This document shows positions 42,101-52,298 of a stretch of DNA of 64,000 nucleotides, piece by piece (position 1 is the first letter of the stretch; each line of letters starts with the position of its first letter). Where the stretch lies: assembly GCA_030142905.1 (NCBI GenBank), contig JASJOG010000015.1:1307001-1371000 (forward strand), given 5' to 3'. Source of the DNA: Heliopora coerulea (lineage: Eukaryota; Cnidaria; Anthozoa; Scleralcyonacea; Helioporidae). The notes under the pieces are model-generated. The model was not told the DNA's origin, made no database searches, and saw only the letters and a list, made by a program, of their open reading frames with translations. The translations under genes and the position numbers were made by a program.

Positions 42101-44632
42101 TCTCAGCCCTTTTATTCACTAGTTTGGGCGGAACCATGGGTGCCCCAATGGGGGCCCCAATGCAGTTCGACTCAATGCATTTTCTTACCCATCGCCTTGC
42201 TCGAACTGGACGTAATCTTTCTCGTTCTTTCTTACTTTAAACCGTAGACAAGTATTCTCTTCCCAATGATGAATTGCTTCTTTAATTATTTTCTTTCTTC
42301 GATCATCTAACGTTGAAAAACACCACGGCGTGAGATTTCATCATATCTGTGCATCAAAAGCTTGGATGGCAACAAAATTAGAACACTTAATTTGTATGGA
42401 AACATGTCAAAAAGATGTTTAGCAAAACGGCTTGGATAAAATTCACTTCTTCATCAAGCAATTGTGACTTGCGGCCGACCTTATCTCTAATGAATAAACG
42501 AATCGAAGAAATTGTCCAGTTGATGAAATTGAATGTTTTCCCTGCTAATGTCCGACATTCAATGATTTACGAACTCGGTATCTCTGAACCTATCGGAGAA
42601 TCTTATGACTGCAGTTTTACGTTTTAGAAACGTGAGAGCTTGGATATATCTTAAGATAGATGAATGATCATCAAGCCATATACTCAGAAATCGTTTTCTG
42701 AGTATAGGGCTTGACGATCATTCCCCTATCTTAATCTTATGACTCACTAACAAGGATTTGGTTTCTCATAGAATATTTTGAGTTTACCCATGCGTACTAT
42801 TTATACCCCTCTTTAAAATTAATGATAAATATTTTGGTCTGGTTTAGTCCTCCGGTACAAGAACAACCTTACAACAGCCTTACGACAGCTACACATCTGC
42901 AAACGTCTGGCAGCGGTGTTACATTGGATAAATTCAAAAGTGAGAACAGAGAAAAGACTGGGTTAAAGCAAGAATGTATATTGGATCAAGCAGGATCGTA
43001 AAAGAAACGAAGATTGTTGAATTACGATATATTTTAACTGGTACCAACCTACTTTCTCTTCAATGGTAAAAGGGACAACACCATTTTCCCAAATTCTGCG
43101 AACGTTCTTTATTAATGCGCGAGCTTCCGGTTGATGTGCAAAATTCGGAGAATCGTGAGAGAGCAAGCCATTTATTTTCCCCATTTGATCGCTTGTCGTC
43201 AGTAAATCACCTTGGAAATAATATTTGCCAAGGTTTTCCTCCGCTGAGAAGGACATAAGAAAATGTTAACTCTTTACCAGCCTCCCTCCAGGACGTCTAA
43301 CCTGACGACTTAAATGCTCCAGTTTTTGCCATAGTAAAATGATATTTGAAAATCCTAACTGGGCCAGGTAAGCAGTAAAAAAGCCTTTATCTAGTGACTT
43401 TCCTTTTCCCCTGTCCCCCTTTATCTTCCTCGGATACCCTAATTATCCTCGCTTTCCTTTTCTTCCGCCTTACCTTATTTATCTATGTCGGTACGATCCA
43501 TACCTTTCTCCCTAACTTCCCTTATATTCCTCGGTTCACCCTAATCTTCTTCACATTCATTATCTTCCTTCTTACTTATCGGTGTCCGTATGACCCATGT
43601 CTTCCTCCCTATCTTCCCTTATCAACGTCGGACTCTATCTATTATCTTTATCTTCCCATATCTTCCTCCTCATGTTACCTGAATTCTTATCATCCGTATC
43701 TTCCTCTACATCTTTCCTAACTTCCTCCTTATCTTCCTCTTTATCCCAAAGCTTTATTACCTGAGTGAATTTATCTCATAAATAATTTAATCTTTACCTT
43801 TTGGTATATCATCTTCATCATCATTAATAATATCGGTGTTATTACTGTCATCAATCATTTCATCATCTCCCAAACTGTGTTGAAGATTTGCCAATTGGTG
43901 TTTTTTCGACGACTTAATTGAAAGTAAACCTTTCAAGCTATGGCCTTTCACAAATACAAAAACGTTAAGTTATTAAACATGTCGGGTTTTTATTAATTTT
44001 TAAATTTAAATTACGAAGTAATATAAATTCAAGTGACAAAACTTTTACAACTTAAAACCATAAAAAAGAAAGTCGTTACGACCGCCTTCCCAAGCTTAAA
44101 GAAGCCCATATCTAGACACAAGATAACCTCAGAAAACGTGAAAAATATATCCCTTCTTTCTTTACGGATCAGTCTCCTGATATGAACAGTCTAAGCGAGG
44201 GAAAACAAATGAACATTCACTGGCTAAAACGTAAACAAAGGTCAGTCTGGCACAAGGCAAGATCTCGTTCGTCATGAAGCACATGTCGCCTTTGATTTCT
44301 CAGTCGTAATGGTTAAGCAATCCAATTGTTAGTGAACACACTCGCACGAAAAATTTCGGACTATTTTCTTCAAATTTTGAACTCTTGGCAAAATTGTACA
44401 TTAAGATGTCATTACTAGGATAATCAGATGACAAAGAAGAACTCTGATGGACTGACTAATCAATATCTTGTTTGGATTTCCTAGGTGATCAATCATGAAT
44501 TTGAGTATTAGAAGGGCAGATCTTAGAACTGTGTTCCTCAAACCCCTATGGCCTTTTTTCCGTTTGAGATACAGTACCTCTCACATAGGGAAGGCAAACA
44601 AAAAAGAAAAGAAACGTTATATGGAACTTCAT
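38868..44632 (-). CDS. astacin-family (M12A) metalloprotease, secreted, one middle exon not located
   Basis: Exons found: 44578-44632 (ATG, signal peptide MKFHITFLFFFVCLPYV), 43799-43929 (acidic propeptide), 43049-43243 (propeptide and catalytic N-terminus), 39580-39761 (zinc site) and 38868-39139 (Met-turn, stop). The propeptide has FQGD, the aspartate-switch motif that blocks the zinc in astacin zymogens. Mature start reads RRIWENGVVPFTI. The zinc site reads HEIGHAIGFFHEQSRPDRD, complete. The Met-turn is YGSIMHY and the domain ends GLSEKDILQARKLYSC plus a short Lys/Thr tail, with no ShKT or CUB domain. Junctions found are all phase 1 except the acceptor at 39761 (phase 2), so the missing exon (TCIRF...YI.F segment, phase 1 to 2) should lie within 39762-43048, a stretch packed with insertions. 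The gene is either functional with an exon I overlooked or broken there. Confidence 0.8.
39580..39761 (-). CDS. astacin exon with the zinc-binding site
   Basis: Starts CASYVGRIGGKQHIIVG and carries HEIGHAIGFFHEQSRPDRD: three His ligands, the catalytic Glu and the structural Glu are all present. Acceptor tcacag|CTGTGC, donor AAAAG|gtactg. Confidence 0.9.
39814..40164. mobile_element. palindromic PLE-derived insertion E, 12-bp target duplication
   Basis: Inverted arms (about 39868-39910 and 40104-40150, sharing CAAACAAGTTTAAATAAAGC) with the longer end on the left. AAGATTTTGATC is duplicated at 39802-39813 and 40165-40176. A hammerhead-like motif lies at 40051-40087 on the plus strand. It sits in an astacin intron, about 50 bp from the zinc-site exon. 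Confidence 0.8.
40051..40087 (+). ncRNA. hammerhead-ribozyme-like motif (insertion E)
   Basis: CTGATGA, stem II GTTACT paired with AGTAAC around GGTTA, then GAAA. The stem III region (AGTTAGTC) is slightly degenerate compared with GAAACGTC in relic A. Confidence 0.6.
40369..40617. mobile_element. eroded palindromic relic G
   Basis: Arms near 40369-40395 and 40592-40617 are inverted (AAGAGCTGAATAAA against TTTATTCAGCTCTT). Right of it a GCTGGGCATTTAATATTCC end matches the long ends of D and E. The centre has no clear ribozyme core. Confidence 0.6.
42635..42735. mobile_element. diverged hairpin MITE-like element
   Basis: Starts GAGCTTGGATATATCTTAAG as the element at 32161, with imperfect inverted arms and an inner palindrome (TACTCAGAAA/TTTCTGAGTA). 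Confidence 0.65.
43049..43243 (-). CDS. astacin exon: propeptide end and catalytic N-terminus
   Basis: Phase 1-1 exon of 65 codons: AEENLGKYYFQGDLL with the FxGD switch, then RRIWENGVVPFTIEEKV. Compared with the pseudo-astacin exon at 24761-24946, the switch motif is intact. Confidence 0.85.
43799..43929 (-). CDS. astacin exon: acidic propeptide segment
   Basis: Phase 1-1 exon beginning GLLSIKSSKKHQLANLQHSL and becoming Asp/Asn-rich. Splice sites gaaag|GTTTAC and AAAAG|gtaaag. Confidence 0.65.
44578..44632 (-). CDS. astacin exon 1: start codon and signal peptide
   Basis: ATG at 44632 in a good context (cgccATGAAG), 18 codons of a short, very hydrophobic signal sequence, then a phase 1 donor (AGAG|gtactg). 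Confidence 0.7.
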
Positions 44633-45862
44633 GGCGGTTTGGTTGCTTCTTGACCTAAATACAAACAAAGTTATTCAATTTCTGAGAGAGGTGTTGGAAA
44701 AATTACAATGTGTTTTAAGGGAGGTTTACGTATGTTCTATACTGTACATAGATGAAGACAACATAAGAATAAAAATGATACTGACAGTGATAACATAATG
44801 ATGATGATGATAATAACAATAATAATAACGATAGTGGGAATATGAACAATAACAATAATGTAATAACTATAACTGTAGAAGGATAGTGTGCGATCTGCAG
44901 ATGGTAATGGTGACATTGAAGTTATCACAGGGACGAGAATGATAACATAATTTTATTGCTAGAGTGAACTTATCGACATTAGCTTAATCGACAGCAACTG
45001 GTGAAGAATGAACATCCTCGACAGCAGCAGCGAAAGCAACAACAATCAACAACAGTTTAAAAAACATCAAAATTAAGTACAATTACAACAACAACAGCAG
45101 CGGGAACATGAGGACATGACAAAAGGTTGGAGGTAAAATAAAAATTAATTGAAAAAAACTGAGATTTTACTATTTGGTGGGTTGTTCAAATTATCAAAGG
45201 TATGAGAGGAGTACAAACTACTCATCATCGACAGTTCTGTCATAGTAATTGAACACTAATTAAATACACGCCTCTCAAAATTTGTTACACCTGTTCTTCA
45301 TTGCCCTGGCTAAACTCATTTACCTTTTGTGATAAAACTTCTCTTAATTTATATCCTTAATGATACTGATCCATTAAAATAGGAACATATTTTAAGGCAT
45401 TATATTCTACAGAAAGGCGCTCTTATGAAAGGTGCCTATCAAATTTGGATCCAAGCAGTTACCCTGCACTTAATCTTTCTTAAACAATCGAAAGAGTTCC
45501 ATCAATGAGACGCACCCAGTTGTGCCCAACAAGACAAAGCGCGTAAAAGTTTCAAAATAAAAACAACTGGGCAATCGGTAATCATGACAGTGCCGCACTC
45601 GAACGATGAATTTAACTGAAAACTTAATTTCATTGCAGCAGTCTGGCATGAAACGATGAAAAATAGACCACTTCCTCGAGGCTGCATACGCATCAAACGT
45701 GACGGACCACGTACATCACTAGGTGGTATACAGTAAGTTAGACAGTGAAAGAAATTAAACGATTTTTGAGGACATGAGCAGCCAATTTCCTTATTTCCAA
45801 GCAGGGTTAGAATATTTGGAAATAGATCAATTTCTTTCATTTTTTGCATACATTTTACAGAT
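44633..45862. other. intergenic, no gene supported
   Basis: Upstream region of the astacin gene; an ATA/ATG-rich microsatellite at about 44790-44870. No clear reverse-transcriptase segment could be read just upstream of the PLE frame. Confidence 0.45.
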
Positions 45863-46624
45863 GTGCATGTCGACATTGATGCATGTGTAACCTTAAGTGC
45901 CAAAAAGCAGAAACTCTCCTTGATTAAATGTTTAATTGACCGTACTCATAAGATTGCATCTAAGAAATTTCTTCAAAGTGATCTTGACAAATTGAAATCT
46001 ATATTTTTATCTAATGGCTACCCTGAAAGTATACTTAATAAGGCTTTCAATCAAAGTGAAACAGACAAACCAATTGGACCCGCTAAATGTCCAGTCTATT
46101 TAAAACTTCCATGGATAGGACAAATTTCCGAAACTTTTGGTCAATCGATCAAGCTAATTACTGAGCAAACATTTTTTGTTGCTAGATTCGTTGGCATCTT
46201 TTCGACGAAAACCATCCTTCCACCCACTCACAAAGAGTCTCTACCTGCTTCTTCATCTAGCTGTGTTATTTACGAATTTAAATGCGAATGTGGATCTCGC
46301 TATGTGGGTAGAACTAATCAGAGACTGGGTGATAGGATCAAACAACACGTTCCTAGCATGATTAGAAATGGAGCTCAGCCATCACGTCAACAACCAGGAC
46401 GACTATGCCGCTCCGGTCAATTGATCAGTTGCGACTCAGTTGTTGGCAAACATCTTTTGTCCAACAAATCTTGCGCCGAAAACTACTCAGATGATAATTT
46501 TAGAATTCTTTACAAATGCCGTTCCGCCTTTCAATTGAAGGTGATGGAAGCCATTTACATAAAACTTAATGATCCTGATCTGTGCCGGCAAAAGGAATTT
46601 GTTTTCAAACTATCGCTATTTTGA
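45863..46624 (+). pseudogene. Penelope-like element ORF, 5'-truncated, connector and GIY-YIG domain
   Basis: 254-codon frame ending with a stop at 46622-46624. The start (KKQKLSLIKCLIDRTHKIAS) matches the PLE region just after the reverse transcriptase. It continues through KFLQSDLDKLKSIFLSNGYP and reaches the GIY-YIG module: CVIYEFKCECGSRYVGRTNQ then RLGDRIKQHVP, with the CxC pair and conserved Arg, and later VMEAIYIKL. No catalytic RT domain precedes it, so this is a truncated copy whose C-terminal frame is still open. It differs from the fragment at 35954-36328, implying two PLE lineages. Confidence 0.75.
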
Positions 46625-48365
46625 CCTTCCCACATTCCGTTGGGTTGATGTCACGAGTTTTCTTTAGACTATATAAGCAGGTGATATGTTTCTTTCTTTC
46701 TCTTTAGCTAGCAGACGTATAGCACTCGATAAGTGGTCTGCCGAAATGCATCGTGCTTTTTTCTGATTCTTTAGGCGTATTCTTTACGTAGAATATTACC
46801 TCTTTAAGTTTCAAACAGTTCCGTTAAGAACTAAACTATCCAACAGTCTTTGGTAACTGTGTATACCTCTTTAAGCGTATATTACTCTTCATCTTCTCCT
46901 ACTTTATCTTAAATTACCATTCACCATGGTATCTACGTATTTAAAAACTTAAGATAATTGTCTATTTGGCTGCCAAACTAACCTCTTCAATTCTCTTCCT
47001 CTTTCTCTCTTTGTCAAACAATGCTGTGCTTGTAATACTTTTCGTTGTTTCATACTTGTATTTGACTGAGTCTGGTATATTTCCCGCTTGACTGGATTGC
47101 AGAGTAAAACAAACAGGTTATATGTAGGGATGTGATAAACTAAAGTAAACGAAACTAAACGGATGTAAAAACTGTGAACTAAATTATCAACTGCTCAAAA
47201 CTAATTGAACTTTAATTCAATTTCACCATGAAATTGGTTGTAATGAACTAAAACGAACCTTGAACTGAACTGTCAAGTAAATTCAAAATTAACAAGATGT
47301 GCTAAAACAGAACTAAACTGAGTTGAATGGAATGAGGGGATTAAAATGGATTTTTCCATTATCCTGAATAATACGTCATTTCAGGCACTGTCCTTGTTGC
47401 TAACCTTCTTCTTCTTTTTTGCTTCTTGTTCTTCTTACTACTCATTCTAATACTCTTTCTCACTCGTCATTGTTATTATTATCCTTATCATAAACATTAA
47501 CTTCTATTTATGCATCATTGCAGCACACACAATCAATCGTATTCACCGTTGCGATAGGTGTCTGGTGCTCACCATCACCACGACCATGGCCTGTACCATC
47601 ATCATCAGTAGTAGTATCAAGATTACCAACACGACAAAAACAACCATCATTATCATTATTACCATCAACATGAACACCATTACCACCATCTCTATCATCA
47701 ATGTCTCCATCATCATCACCACTTCCTATACCATTACCACCAACACCACAACCACACCACCATGTACCGTCACTATCACCACGACTAAGACGAAGACCAC
47801 CACTATTACACCACAAGCGTAACCACCATCACCACCATCACCGCCACCATTACCAGGCTACCACTGTCATCACCACCATCACCACCGCTATTACCTTGTG
47901 ACCACTATCATCATCACCACCATTGGCACCACCATTACCTGGCTGCCACAATCATCACCACTATCACCACCGCCATTACCTGGTAACCAGTCTCATCATT
48001 ATTACTATCATCACCTCTATTATGGCTACCAGCACAGTCGTCACTGCCGTCACCACGTCTGAATCTTCAGTCTGGAACTCAGACTTTGAGTTTCATAAAC
48101 GTTCACATATCCTCCATAACTTCAAGCTGGTGCACATACAAATATCATCACATATATAATTTAAAATCATTACAATCAGCGTGAACATCATTAGATAAAT
48201 AACTATTTGTATTAGGGTTGCTGTCTCTGTTATTGTTCTAATTGTTCATTGTTGATTGCTTACTGCTAATCACTTATGGTTAATTGCTTATCATTAATGG
48301 CTAATTATTAATTATTGTAGTTGTTTTTATTGTTATCATTACATGGTCGTTAGCAATAATGGTCT
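46625..48365. other. PLE 3' flank and low-complexity region, no gene
   Basis: After the PLE frame comes non-coding sequence, then a long CAT/CAC/ATC-rich low-complexity stretch (about 47560-48060) that holds artefactual Thr/Ile/His frames. Confidence 0.5.
47560..48060. repeat. (CAT/CAC/ACC)n degenerate trinucleotide tract
   Basis: About 500 bp of degenerate ATC/ACC/CAC triplets on the plus strand. Confidence 0.9.
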
Positions 48366-48515
48366 TTAGTATTTTGAAGAACTGCTCCTATTTTCTTCAC
48401 AGCCATACAGTTTTTGAGCCTGCAGTATATCACTTTCGCTCAAGCCAATCCTTTGGCCGATCTTCGCTTTGTTGATGGTTGGAACAGTTGTAGTCGTAAT
48501 CAATTCATAACATTG
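48366..48515 (-). pseudogene. astacin 3'-end relic
   Basis: Minus-strand frame reading TVPTINKAKIGQRIGLSESD and ILQAQKLYGC, then a short tail and TAA. It is clearly homologous to the end of the astacin at 38868. The Met-turn that should precede it is missing and stops (TGA TGA) lie directly upstream in frame, so it is a truncated duplicate. Confidence 0.75.
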
Positions 48516-49088
48516 TCATCAGTCATCATTAACTTTGAATCACGCACATGGTTTCAATTCTGTTATATTATTTACGTCTTTTAAGAGCTATCAGGCAAAA
48601 GCTAAGCGCCAAAATCGGAAAATTATTATCATAGTTGTAACTTGTAAACAGGAAACATGAAACCCTAAGTACCGCTCTAACCTAAAAGTGCCGCCCACCA
48701 AAAATGTGCCACCTGGGGCAACCGCCCCCCTCGCCCTCCCCCCTCGCTACGCCACAGTGTATTGGTTACCAAAATGATACTCTTAGGTTAATTGCAATGG
48801 TATTACATGTAGACTAAACTGTAAATCTTTATTTTAGCATTTCCTGTAAGCTTGAGTCCTTGCGGTCTGAGCGGAGGGATTGATCTTTGGAGACGGTGGA
48901 GATTGGAGTTGCCTGCTTCCCTACTGACGACGCATCAATGGTAACAACAGAGCAACTTTAGCAAGTTATTAGCACCAACAAAGTAAATGGTAAAGTAAAT
49001 GGTTTGAACCTGGGAGAATCGTGACATGTTTGAGGAAGTTGATCGTCCAGGTTAGTGTAGTCTTGAGAAAGACTGTTGGTTGAAGTGA

Positions 49089-49125
49089 CTGACGTTTCGA
49101 CAGCCTTAGCGGCGGTCATCTTCAG
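49089..49125 (-). ncRNA. hammerhead-ribozyme-like motif
   Basis: Minus strand: CTGAAGA, stem II GACCGCC paired with GGCTGTC (one mismatch), then GAAACGTC. Core bases intact. It is not enclosed by an obvious palindrome, so it is probably part of a more eroded PLE 3' end. Confidence 0.55.
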
Positions 49126-52080
49126 AGTCAAAATTTCGTTTCCAGGCTATCATGCGTCATGAGCGGAAGCTGGACGAAAACGGCCTTGGAGTCGGCCGGT
49201 AGATTTTAGGCCCTTTCATGCATGGTTGGACCTTTCCTGACACGTATTAAAATTAATGCGGATCAGTTGCGTTAACACGATGTCAAATAAGAAGCTGTTT
49301 GTTTTGTTTTCCGTTTACACTTTGCCGGATGCGACGTGATTTTTTTGTGATGCAGGTGCGCACGTTCATTAACATGTGACAAGTTGCCTGGAGACGCAAA
49401 ACTAACTTATAAGATTCGGAAGCCTTTCTTCCACTAGCTGGCAGGCATTATGATATCTTTAATATCATTTTACTTGGTACTAGTCCTACCAGGTTTAATC
49501 CAATACTCACGTTGACATGTTTTGTCTTGGGTTTTCCTTTTAATTGCTCTAAGCTGGAATACATTGACTGCTGTTATGAGGTGAACCTCTCTCTCAATTT
49601 ATACGTGTCATTTGAAAATACAGCCAAAGTAGCAATGAACTTCACCGCTCGAGCCTAAAGCTTAGTTCTCACTGGCGAGATAAGCATAATGACAAGATCA
49701 AAACGAAAACGAAGCGTGATATCTCCTCAGGGACTTGAAAAGATAAAACAAGATTTTTTCTTTGTTTTGTCTTTTGTTGGGCTCTTGGCTTATGCTTGAA
49801 GTGTGATCTTATGCTAATGATTACGATGATCCTTATGTTACAGGCTTGACTTCATTCCTTTGTTTTGCCTTTTGCTTTGTTCTTATGCTTATGCTCACTG
49901 GTTTACTAAGGTTCTCTATAGTTTATATGGGAGCCTGTTCAATAAACGAACTACTTGAGAACTTAAACAAATGTAAAGTGAATGTCACGGACGAGATCCT
50001 TATTACAACAGGATTTGTCTTCCAAATAAAGGCAATGAATAATTTTCAGTCCTGAAAGAAATCCAGACGCCCTCGTTTTAAATACGTCAATCAGAGCTTT
50101 CTCACGTCTTAACGAGGACGTTTATTCAGGGAGTGTCGATAGCTGTTCGCAGAATCGGTTTGGAAACTGTGAAGCTTTTTAAAAGTTCAGGAAGATACAT
50201 CAAGCAACCAATAGAACATAAGTAATCGTAGTTCTGTCTAAATGGTAAAATCTACCGCAGTGGTAAGCCTATGTTTGGCGAAAGAAAAATTAGTTTGGTC
50301 GTTGGCTGCTTGGAGGGATTAATCTTTCTGCCATGAGACTTCTATTACGATCAACGGAAAGAGCCCGACTTCTTGGCCTTCTTCGACCTTTCTTAACTTG
50401 TCTTGCTGATGCCAACTCCAAGCGATTAGTCAGTCTATCACTCTTAGTTTATTTTCAACGTGAAGGAAGTAGTTGGTAAGCAGTTATTCCAAGTAACAGA
50501 TGACAGTAATTGTGCATACCAAACAAGACCGTGAAGTTACTTTGGTAAATATCCTTAATTTCATAAAGTTAATCCGGGAAAACGTACAACGTTTTACCTT
50601 TGGTTGTACCTTCTTTTATTGACAATCGTCAATAAGTGAACTCTATATTTGACGTCTTTTACTTATTTACTCGTTGTCTGGAGGTTAAATATGTTCTTAA
50701 GCGGGTCGAACGAAGCTCGTGTCTGATTGTTCAAAAGGCGATAAGCTCAATCCTGAATTATCAAAAGCTAAATTTACCAGTTTGTAACATTTTCTTGAGA
50801 AAATCTGGATTTCTCTTCAACGGATTTTGCAAGAATTCAAGCCGTGAAATTTGGATTGTACTGGTCAACCAGAACATACAGATGCAAAGGACCTTTCTCA
50901 TTTGTGATTTTATACATTGCGATTATTGTCCTGGTGTAGGTTAAAAACCCATAATAGTCTATGCAGCAAGATATCCGCTTATCATTCACTGCAGTTTGTC
51001 CTCGATGTTCTCGTCAGTTTAACACGTACTCCAAGATGTCAATCGCAATGCACAAAATTGCAAGTACAAATCGGACGTAACTTATTCCCGGCAGCACAAA
51101 ACTTGTATTTTACTCTGGCTAACGTCAGACGATATAACTTGCCAAGTGGAAAACTGCCGCAGTGAAGGAGTCAAAACGACAGATCACGATTTACATGCAA
51201 TTTGATTTTAGCTCTCATCGTTCTTTTGAACAACCAGTTACCGCCTGATACTTGGCAAACAGGTTTACCTACTGACATATGCAACAGTGCCACTGCTGAT
51301 GAAACTTAAGGAAGTTAGGAGTTAAGAGGGGCCTGAGTGCTTGCAAACCGCTCTTTCCTCGGTTTGGGCAAAGACGTTTTTGAACTTTCAGTGAACTTGG
51401 CATTTGCTGGACCAGCTGTTTGTATACTAGCTCGTTTCTGCCTTGGGTATGTTGTAAGACTAATGATGGCAGCTCTGTTCGCCGTGGGAAGGTAGCCGTG
51501 GGGAAGGGTAGGGTAAGGCTAGACCTTACGATGTTCCTAGTACGACCTAGTTCTGTTTAACAAATAAAAAATTACTTGAGTGTCTCTGTGCGGTGATAGA
51601 AACATGAATGACGTCATTTTAATGGGAAAAGTGCTAAGTGAAGACACGAGGCGTAGCTGAGTGTTTTCATTAGACATTTTTTCTTCATTTCTCTGCTACG
51701 GGGCATTTCTCTTCATTTCACAAGGCATTTCTCGACTACGAGGCGTAGCTGAGAGTTTTCTGGTATTTTTCCGGTTGAAATGGCGTCGTTTGTGTTTCTA
51801 TCACAGTACAGAGACACGAAAGCTATATTCTATTTGTTTTAAAAAATAACCAAGGTTTTTTCAAGTTTTCGTGACATCATCCATGTCTCTGTACTCTAAT
51901 ACAAAATGAAAATGGCGTCGGTCGTGTCTCCATACTCTAAGAGAGAATGAGGCTCGTCCAATCAGAGCGTGCATAGGACGAGTATTATTTTATAATGTGA
52001 TTTAAAACTTTTAGAAGCAATTGCATTCATTTTTGTTGAAATGTGCACTTGAGATTTACCAGGCGGAAATCTTAGACCCT

Positions 52081-52298
52081 AAATGAAGATGCAAGCCCGG
52101 CAAAATTCGAAGATGTAATGTCACCACACTCAGGAATTAGACATAAACACACGAATAAAGTTTAATAGAAGTTCACTGAAATGTTGCGCGTAGGCAACGA
52201 AACTTCAGTGAACTTCTGTTAAACTTTATCTGTGTGTTTCTAATTCCTGTGTGATGACATTACATCTTCGAATTTCGAGCTGGGCTCTGATCTTCATT
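52081..52298. mobile_element. palindromic PLE-like relic F
   Basis: Inverted arms of about 95 bp (about 52081-52177 and 52203-52298) with several mismatches, containing GCCCGGC/GCTGGGC near the outer ends. The centre carries an eroded hammerhead motif with a one-base loss in the CUGANGA box (CTGAAATG) but intact stem II and GAAAC. Confidence 0.75.

Noticed and set aside
43741..43775. Possible CAP-type exon end (KFTQ|gtaata) on the minus strand
   Set aside because: A stop codon lies immediately upstream in frame and no CAP sequence precedes it; chance match in a CT-rich area.
45502..45903. 133-codon minus-strand frame opposite the PLE start
   Set aside because: No recognisable domain, and it overlaps the PLE frame on the other strand.
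47508..48159. Thr/Ile/His and Gly/Asp/Asn frames
   Set aside because: Low-complexity CAT/CAC tract, no domain or splice signals.
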